A stretch of 10,166 nucleotides of DNA, taken from the NCBI GenBank assembly GCA_018899995.1, contig JAHIHE010000107.1, forward strand, positions 1 through 10,166, given 5' to 3'. A program made the position numbers and the translations under genes. This document shows, in pieces, positions 5,941 to 10,166 of the stretch. The notes beneath the pieces are model-generated. The model searched no databases and was not told where the DNA came from. It was given only the letters and a program-made list of their open reading frames with translations. Positions within the stretch are counted from its first letter, which is position 1; each line of letters starts with the position of its first letter. The stretch comes from Patescibacteria group bacterium (lineage in GTDB: Bacteria > Patescibacteriota > Minisyncoccia > JAHIHE01).

Positions 5941-7065
5941 ATGCCAAAAGTTTCGGTCATAATTCTCACTTACAACGCCAAAAAATACATTAAAAAATGT
6001 TTAGATTCGGTATTGGCGCAGAATTATCCGAACATTGAAGCAATAATAATCGACAACGCCTCAAGCGACGGCACGGTAGAAAGAATTAATCTATGGATAA
6101 AAAATAATAGTATTAATTCGGTTATAAGTTATAAGTTATTAGTTAATAGTTATAATCTGGGTTTTGCCGCGGGACAGAATCAAGGAATCCGGGAATCAAA
6201 AGGGGAGTACATACTTTGCTTGAATCAAGACGCGTGGTTGAACAGAGATTTTATTAAAAACGCAGTGGATGTCTTGGAAAAGGATGAAAAAATTGCCGCT
6301 GTTCAGGGAAAACTAATCCGTTTTGACTTTCAAAATAATAAAATTCTTGATATAATAGACACGACAGGATTGGTAATGCTTAAAAACCGAAGAATCATCA
6401 ATCGCGACCAAGGAGTTCCTGTCGGAAAATTAAATCAAAGCGAGATTGAAGAAATTTTCGGCGCTGACGGCGCCGCGCCGATTTACCGGCGCAAAGCGCT
6501 TGAAGATACAAAGCTACCAATAAACAGCAAATTAGAGGTTGAGCCTCTTAGTTCACTTAGTTCACTTAGAGGCTCAACCTCTAAAGCAACTAAAGCAACT
6601 ACCGAAAGATTTGAGTATTTTGACGAAGATTTTTTTATTTATAAAGAAGATGTGGACCTGGCCTGGCGTTTACGCTTGTACGGCTGGAAAGCTGTTTATA
6701 TTCCGCAATGCGTTGCTTATCACGGCCGGGGAGCGGGGGACAGCGCCGCAAGCGATTATTCGGACATTCTGAAAGAACGCCGCAAAATTTCCGCCTTGGC
6801 AAAATATTATTCATGGAAAAATCAGCGGCTGATGCAGATTAAAAACGAAGCTATCGGCTTGTTTTTAAAACATCTGTTCTATATTCTGCCAAAAGAATCC
6901 GCTTCTTGGATTTACATCCTGATTTTTGAAGAGCCGATGGCGATAAAGTCAATCTTAAAAATGTTCAGACAAATTATAGCCGCGTATAAAAAACGAAGGA
7001 TTATTATGTCCAAGAAAAAAATATCAGACAGGGAAATGGAAAAGTGGTTTACCCCCCATACCTAA
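5941..7065 (+). CDS. Glycosyltransferase family 2 protein (GT-A fold)
   Basis: The 374-residue protein starts with the GT2 core VSVIILTYNAKKYIKKCLDSVLAQ, then IIIDNASSDGT for nucleotide-sugar binding, NLGFAAGQNQGIRESKGEYI, and LNQDAWL in the place of the DxD metal-binding motif. GADGAAPIYRRKAL and FDEDFFIYKEDVDLAWRL (227-244) hold the probable catalytic acidic residues. This layout fits rhamnosyltransferase-like enzymes acting on membrane-linked glycans; the donor is not predictable. Two stretches look extra to the family: a heptamer-repeat segment (about residues 61-72) and a hairpin-encoded loop (198-220), both still in frame. The C-terminal part (about 290-374) is basic and may sit against the membrane. 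The start lies 9 bases after the ligase stop with no Shine-Dalgarno site. The gene is surely in the glycan operon. Confidence 0.9.
   Translation: MPKVSVIILTYNAKKYIKKCLDSVLAQNYPNIEAIIIDNASSDGTVERINLWIKNNSINSVISYKLLVNSYNLGFAAGQNQGIRESKGEYILCLNQDAWLNRDFIKNAVDVLEKDEKIAAVQGKLIRFDFQNNKILDIIDTTGLVMLKNRRIINRDQGVPVGKLNQSEIEEIFGADGAAPIYRRKALEDTKLPINSKLEVEPLSSLSSLRGSTSKATKATTERFEYFDEDFFIYKEDVDLAWRLRLYGWKAVYIPQCVAYHGRGAGDSAASDYSDILKERRKISALAKYYSWKNQRLMQIKNEAIGLFLKHLFYILPKESASWIYILIFEEPMAIKSILKMFRQIIAAYKKRRIIMSKKKISDREMEKWFTPHT
6121..6155 (+). repeat. Five tandem heptamers (GTTATAA type) inside the GT2 coding sequence
   Basis: The units are GTTATAA, GTTATAA, GTTATTA, GTTAATA and GTTATAA, back to back. 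They encode VISYKLLVNSYN, just before the conserved NLGF motif. As seven is not a multiple of three, gain or loss of one unit would shift the frame and remove the catalytic part of the enzyme. Two units are imperfect, which would lower slippage. Confidence 0.75.
6532..6600. repeat. In-frame palindromic element with 17-bp arms plus short tandem repeats
   Basis: TTAGAGGTTGAGCCTCT (6532-6548) is the exact reverse complement of 6568-6584. The 19-base loop holds AGTTCACTT twice (6550-6567), and the right flank holds AAAGCAACT twice (6583-6600, overlapping the arm by two bases). The element encodes residues 198-220 of the GT2 protein, a Ser/Thr-rich loop just before FDEDFF, where relatives as I recall them pass straight from the Asp-Gly-Ala region to the FDE motif. 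Every repeat unit outside the arms is 9 bases, so copy changes there keep the frame. It behaves like a palindromic element that inserts into tolerant protein loops. Confidence 0.85.
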
Positions 7066-7137
7066 AATTAATTTTACGATATTTTAGCGACTAATGATTA
7101 GTGCTGGGTGCGGGGGTTTAACTAATCCGCCATATAT
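7066..7137. other. Short gap between GT2 and LCP genes
   Basis: This 72-base gap holds a small palindrome, ACTAAT and ATTAGT around one G (7090-7102), then a G-rich run. No terminator with a U-run and no convincing promoter is seen, so the LCP gene may be read through from the glycan operon. TTAACTAATCC here (7117-7127) also occurs right at the end of the PIN gene (2428-2438), both times leading into GC-rich sequence. Confidence 0.35.
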
Positions 7138-8256
7138 ATGTTTAACGATATTTCACGGGGAAAAAATAAACCCGACCAAATTATTACGATAAAGGATTTT
7201 GTAAAAAATTCTCAATATCGGCAAAAACGGGAAACAAACAGGCGAAACGCGTGGAAGAAATTCGCGATACTCGCCCTGATTTTTTTTCTTGCGGCAATTT
7301 TATGGTACGGCTTGCGCACAAACGCCGCGCTGGAAAAAATTTCAACCAAAGAAAGCACTTTTTGGGAAAAAATAATCCGGCTTCTGCCGATTGACAAATC
7401 GTTTTTTCTGCGTCTGCCGGTGGAAAAATCAATTTTTGAAGAACCGGATACCTTAGACAAGCGGATAAATTTTTTAATCCTCGGCATAAGGGGCGAAAAT
7501 GATCCCAATGGCGGCTTGCTTACCGATACAAATATAATTTTAAGCGTCAGGCCGTACGACAATAAAATCGCCTTGATTTCAATACCTCGGGATTTATTCG
7601 TAGAAACGCCCGGAACAAGCGGGAAGCGTAAATTAAACGAGGCCTATGAAATTGGGCGAAAAAAAAATCATTCGCAGGAGCTTGATTATGTAAAATCCGT
7701 GGTAAGCGGCATCAGCGGCCTGCCCATTCATTACGCGGTTCTGATAAATTTTAACGGCTTCCGGGACTTGATTAATTCTTTGGGCGGAATTGAGCTGAAT
7801 TTGGAAAAGCCGTTTATAGAACAGGTGCCTTTTGAAGAAGGCGCAATAAGCCTGCCGGCGGGCCGGCAAGTAATCTACGGGCAAACGGCTCTTCTTTATA
7901 CCCGCGCGAGGATGAGCTCAAGCGATTTTGACCGTTCCAGAAGGCAGGAAGAGGTTATTAAAGCCGTTTATGCCAAGCTTAATAAAACCGGCGTGCTTTT
8001 AAATCCCTATCGGCTTGATAAAATTTTTAGCGTCATAGAAAACAACATAAAAACCGATATGCGCGTGTGGGAAATTGAAGAAACGATAAAAATGCTCGCG
8101 AATACCGAAAATCCAAAAATAATAACAAAAGTGATTGACTCCGGTCCGGAAAAGCTTCTGTATTCCGGCTATACGAATGACGGAGTGTTTATTCTTCTTC
8201 CGAGCGCGGGCGATTATAAAAAAATTCAGGAGGTGATCAGAAATATTTTTGACTAA
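7138..8256 (+). CDS. LytR-CpsA-Psr (LCP) family glycopolymer transferase
   Basis: The 372-residue protein has a basic cytoplasmic N-terminus, one membrane segment (about 42-58) and an extracytoplasmic LCP domain from about residue 108. Signature parts are NFLILGIRG (111-119), GGLLTDTNIILSV (125-137), ALISIPRDLFV (145-155), KRKLNEAY (163-170), LINSLGGIELNL, and ALLYTRAR followed by DFDRSRRQEEVIKAV (263-277). LCP enzymes move glycopolymers from a polyprenyl carrier onto peptidoglycan or other acceptors, which fits the operon. Arg151 and the RRQ residues that bind the lipid pyrophosphate are present. In the TDT motif the arginine common in Gram-positive members (RTDT or RSDT) is leucine here. 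A GC-rich palindrome is read in frame as LPAGRQ. The ATG at 7138 has no Shine-Dalgarno site; it gives a normal N-terminus for the family. Confidence 0.9.
   Translation: MFNDISRGKNKPDQIITIKDFVKNSQYRQKRETNRRNAWKKFAILALIFFLAAILWYGLRTNAALEKISTKESTFWEKIIRLLPIDKSFFLRLPVEKSIFEEPDTLDKRINFLILGIRGENDPNGGLLTDTNIILSVRPYDNKIALISIPRDLFVETPGTSGKRKLNEAYEIGRKKNHSQELDYVKSVVSGISGLPIHYAVLINFNGFRDLINSLGGIELNLEKPFIEQVPFEEGAISLPAGRQVIYGQTALLYTRARMSSSDFDRSRRQEEVIKAVYAKLNKTGVLLNPYRLDKIFSVIENNIKTDMRVWEIEETIKMLANTENPKIITKVIDSGPEKLLYSGYTNDGVFILLPSAGDYKKIQEVIRNIFD
7853..7868. repeat. In-frame palindrome encoding LPAGRQ in the LCP gene
   Basis: TGCCGGC (7853-7859) and GCCGGCA (7862-7868) are perfect inverted copies around GG. 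The frame reads LPAGRQ (residues 239-244), a peptide I associate with GC-rich repeats scattered through Parcubacteria-like proteins. Here it sits in the loop before ALLYTRAR, where LCP proteins usually have a Gly and a Gln anyway, so it may have replaced or mimicked native sequence. Confidence 0.55.
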
Positions 8257-8455
8257 ATTATTTTACTTTAATGCTTCGGTTGCTCAATGCTTCAGTATGA
8301 TATTATGTAATATCATACCAAGATAGTATTAGGTTGATTTAAATCTCTTTCGTATAACGCGCCTATTTTCAAACAAAGATAAACTTTGATAGAATATAAA
8401 GCATATCTGGAGAACTCGTCGTCATCTACACGATCAATGTTTGTTTTAATAAATT
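8257..8455. other. Non-coding stretch downstream of the glycan operon
   Basis: I find no gene here. It holds AATGCTTC twice (8270-8277 and 8286-8293) just before a long palindrome (8295-8318). The rest is A+T-rich with TATAAC and TATAAA-like boxes, but none has a well-spaced -35 partner. A boundary between the glycan operon and the right-hand restriction gene is likely here. A small RNA cannot be excluded. Confidence 0.4.
8295..8318. repeat. 24-base palindrome after the LCP gene
   Basis: GTATGATATTA (8295-8305) and TAATATCATAC (8308-8318) are perfect 11-base inverted copies around TG. It starts 39 bases after the LCP stop. As RNA it could form a hairpin ending the operon, but no U-run follows; as DNA it could bind a dimeric protein. 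Confidence 0.6.
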
Positions 8456-8572
8456 ATGGATAAAAAAAATAATAAAAATATTTCAAAAGGAAAACTTTTA
8501 GCCGACTTGTCCGCCGAAGCTCAAAAAGCGAAGGCGGAAATAGAACGCCTGAAAAAGGAATTGAAGATTTAA
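8456..8572 (+). CDS. Possible 38-residue coiled-coil peptide
   Basis: An ATG at 8456 opens 38 codons ending in TAA at 8570-8572. The product is lysine-rich at the start, then LLADLSAEAQKAKAEIERLKKELKI, a regular amphipathic helix with leucine/isoleucine/alanine spacing that suits a short coiled coil. It ends 44 bases before the methyltransferase gene on the same strand. There is no Shine-Dalgarno site. It may be a real small gene, perhaps an accessory of the next gene, or the tail of a decayed gene. I do not recognise it. Confidence 0.35.
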   Translation: MDKKNNKNISKGKLLADLSAEAQKAKAEIERLKKELKI

Positions 8573-8616
8573 AAATAAACTTTTTAATTTTAAAGGAAAA
8601 GAGTTAATATAAGATT

Positions 8617-10166
8617 ATGACTCAATATAAAAAACAAAAAGAAAAAATTATCACAGAACCCGAAAAAGACAAATCAGGACTTATTAAAGACGCCATTTCT
8701 AATGAATGGATTAAAAAAACACCCGAGGAAGAAGTGCGTCAAATTTATCTTCAAAAATTAATTAAAGAATATAAATATCCCCAAAGCCATATTAAAACCG
8801 AAGTAAAGATTCAGTCTGGTCAAACCGAAACAAAAAAACGAGCCGATATCGTTGTTTTTAAAAATGACAAAAATTTTAGGCCTGAAGAAAACGCTTATAT
8901 TATTATTGAACTTAAGAAGCGAGACAGAAAAGATGGCGAAGAACAATTAAAAAGTTATATAAACAGCACTACCGCCGAATTTGCTGTTTGGTTTAATGGG
9001 CAAGACATAGGCCATTTTCAGTATTCAAAAGATCCAAGAAAACATTTAGAAATTCCGGATATTCCCAAATACAGCGAATCGCTAAAAGATATCGGACTTT
9101 ATAAAAAAAGGGATTTGGTGTTGGCAAGCGAACTGAAAACGGTTTTTGAAACAATTCATAACCATATCTACGCCAATGAAGGATATTTAAAGGATAAAGT
9201 TTTTAATGAAGTTTTAAAACTGATTTTCATCAAAATGATTGATGAGAAATCCGCGAGCGCCGATTGCGATTTTCGCATTACCGTAAAAGAAAAAGAAGAA
9301 ATAGAAAGCGGCAACGGGACTAATTTTCGTAAAAGAATAGAGAGTTTATTTGAAAAAGTTAAAAAAGATTTCAGCGATATTTTCGATAGCACTGATAAAA
9401 TAATCTTAAGGACTCAAACATTGGCTTTTGCGGTTGGCCAGCTTCAAAAATATTCATTGATAAAAACTGAAGCTGATATAAAAGGCGTTGCTTTTCAGAC
9501 TTTTGTCCATGCCCACTCAAGGGGTGAAAGGGGAGAATTTTTTACTCCTTATCCAATTTTGAAAATGGCGGTAGAAATGTTATCGCCAAAAGACAATGAA
9601 TCAATTTTGGACCCCGCCTGCGGTTCCGGCGGTTTTTTGGTCCAAACATTGAATTATATAAGGCGTATGTTTGAAAAAAATCGTCCCGATTTATCCGAAT
9701 TGGAAATTATCAGGAATTTAACTTCTTATGCCATAAATTACATTCGCGGAATCGATTTTAACCCTGATTTGGCGCGCGTGGCGAAAATGTATATGGTTTT
9801 ATACGATGATGGACACACCGGCATATTTTCGCATAATTCTTTAAACAGTTTTCAGAAGATTTATGATATTTCCAATCACAAAATTAAAGAAGAATCATTT
9901 GATATTGTAATAACCAATCCGCCGTTTGGCACAAAAGGAAAAGTAACGGATAAAAATATTCTGGATAATTTTGAGATGGGCCATAAATGGAAGAAAGACG
10001 ATGATGAATGGAAAAGGTCATCGAAAATTGCGGCCGAAAACGGAAAAGGCGGCCAAGTGCCGGATATTCTTTTTATTGAACGATGTCTGCGTTTTTTAAA
10101 AGATGGCGGAAGAATGGCGATTGTTTTGCCAGACGGAGATTTAACTAATTCTTCACTTGGTTATGT
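8617..10166 (+). CDS. N6-adenine DNA methyltransferase (HsdM-type) with N-terminal HsdR_N-like nuclease domain, 3' truncated by window
   Basis: The frame runs from the ATG at 8617 off the end of the window (516 codons seen). Residues about 30-130 look like the HsdR N-terminal PD-(D/E)XK fold: Glu39 in PEEEVRQIYL, Asp77 in KKRADIVVF, Glu98 and Lys100 in YIIIELKKR, and Gln110 in EEQLKSYI. Residues about 170-290 form a helical HsdM-like linker. QTFVHAHSRGERGEFFTP (294-311) leads into the methyltransferase, with SAM-binding DPACGSGGF (332-340) and catalytic NPPF (434-437), then GGQVPDILFIERCL. The domain order suggests one polypeptide that can both cut and methylate, or a methyltransferase using the first domain for another purpose. 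A target-recognition domain or HsdS would lie to the right. No Shine-Dalgarno site is close: AAAGGA is about 20 bases before the ATG. TATAAG (8608-8613) lies just upstream. Confidence 0.88.
   Translation, partial: MTQYKKQKEKIITEPEKDKSGLIKDAISNEWIKKTPEEEVRQIYLQKLIKEYKYPQSHIKTEVKIQSGQTETKKRADIVVFKNDKNFRPEENAYIIIELKKRDRKDGEEQLKSYINSTTAEFAVWFNGQDIGHFQYSKDPRKHLEIPDIPKYSESLKDIGLYKKRDLVLASELKTVFETIHNHIYANEGYLKDKVFNEVLKLIFIKMIDEKSASADCDFRITVKEKEEIESGNGTNFRKRIESLFEKVKKDFSDIFDSTDKIILRTQTLAFAVGQLQKYSLIKTEADIKGVAFQTFVHAHSRGERGEFFTPYPILKMAVEMLSPKDNESILDPACGSGGFLVQTLNYIRRMFEKNRPDLSELEIIRNLTSYAINYIRGIDFNPDLARVAKMYMVLYDDGHTGIFSHNSLNSFQKIYDISNHKIKEESFDIVITNPPFGTKGKVTDKNILDNFEMGHKWKKDDDEWKRSSKIAAENGKGGQVPDILFIERCLRFLKDGGRMAIVLPDGDLTNSSLGY

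Noticed and set aside
6532..6600. CRISPR-like or attachment-site repeat
   Set aside because: There is one palindrome with short tandem duplications and no regular spacers, and it is read through in frame inside a gene.
8341..8455. tRNA gene in the right-hand gap
   Set aside because: No cloverleaf, T-loop GTTCRA sequence or acceptor stem could be found.

Overview
The window reads as a piece of a low-GC bacterial genome, most likely from the Candidate Phyla Radiation (Patescibacteria, Parcubacteria-like). This is an inference. It rests on the A+T-rich, Lys/Ile/Asn-rich proteins, the shortage of Shine-Dalgarno sequences before starts, GC-rich palindromic repeats both between and inside genes (including an in-frame repeat encoding LPAGRQ), and the mix of a small surface-polysaccharide operon with restriction genes. 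The standard code fits: TGA ends at least two genes. Every gene I can support is on the + strand. I see no rRNA, tRNA, CRISPR array or insertion sequence.

Left part (1-3118), defence-like. The window opens inside the C-terminal end of a type III-restriction-like helicase/nuclease with a PD-(D/E)XK site. After 150 bases holding two good promoter matches comes a tight three-gene run: an SDH-family Clp-fold serine proteinase, a 95-residue probable antitoxin starting 2 bases after it, and a PIN-domain VapC-like toxin overlapping the antitoxin gene by 44 bases. A GC-rich repeat patch (about 2461-2536) and a 178-residue protein of unknown function follow.

Middle part (3111-8256), cell-surface glycans. 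A 16-bp perfect palindrome with a TATAAT box leads into a GT4-type glycosyltransferase, an O-antigen ligase/Wzy-type membrane protein (4-base ATGA overlap), a GT2 glycosyltransferase (9-base gap) and a LytR-CpsA-Psr protein (72-base gap). Together they would build, polymerise or transfer, and anchor a surface glycopolymer. The ligase, GT2 and LCP genes each carry a repeat or palindrome in the reading frame. The GT2 gene has two: five tandem heptamers that could act as a phase-variation tract, and a 17-bp-arm hairpin.

Right part (8257-10166). A non-coding stretch contains a 24-base palindrome and possibly a 38-codon gene. The window then ends inside a large gene that joins an N-terminal HsdR_N-like PD-(D/E)XK domain to a HsdM-type N6-adenine methyltransferase.

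The strongest candidates for something new are the protease-antitoxin-PIN operon next to a restriction gene, and the repeats inserted in frame within the surface-glycan genes.
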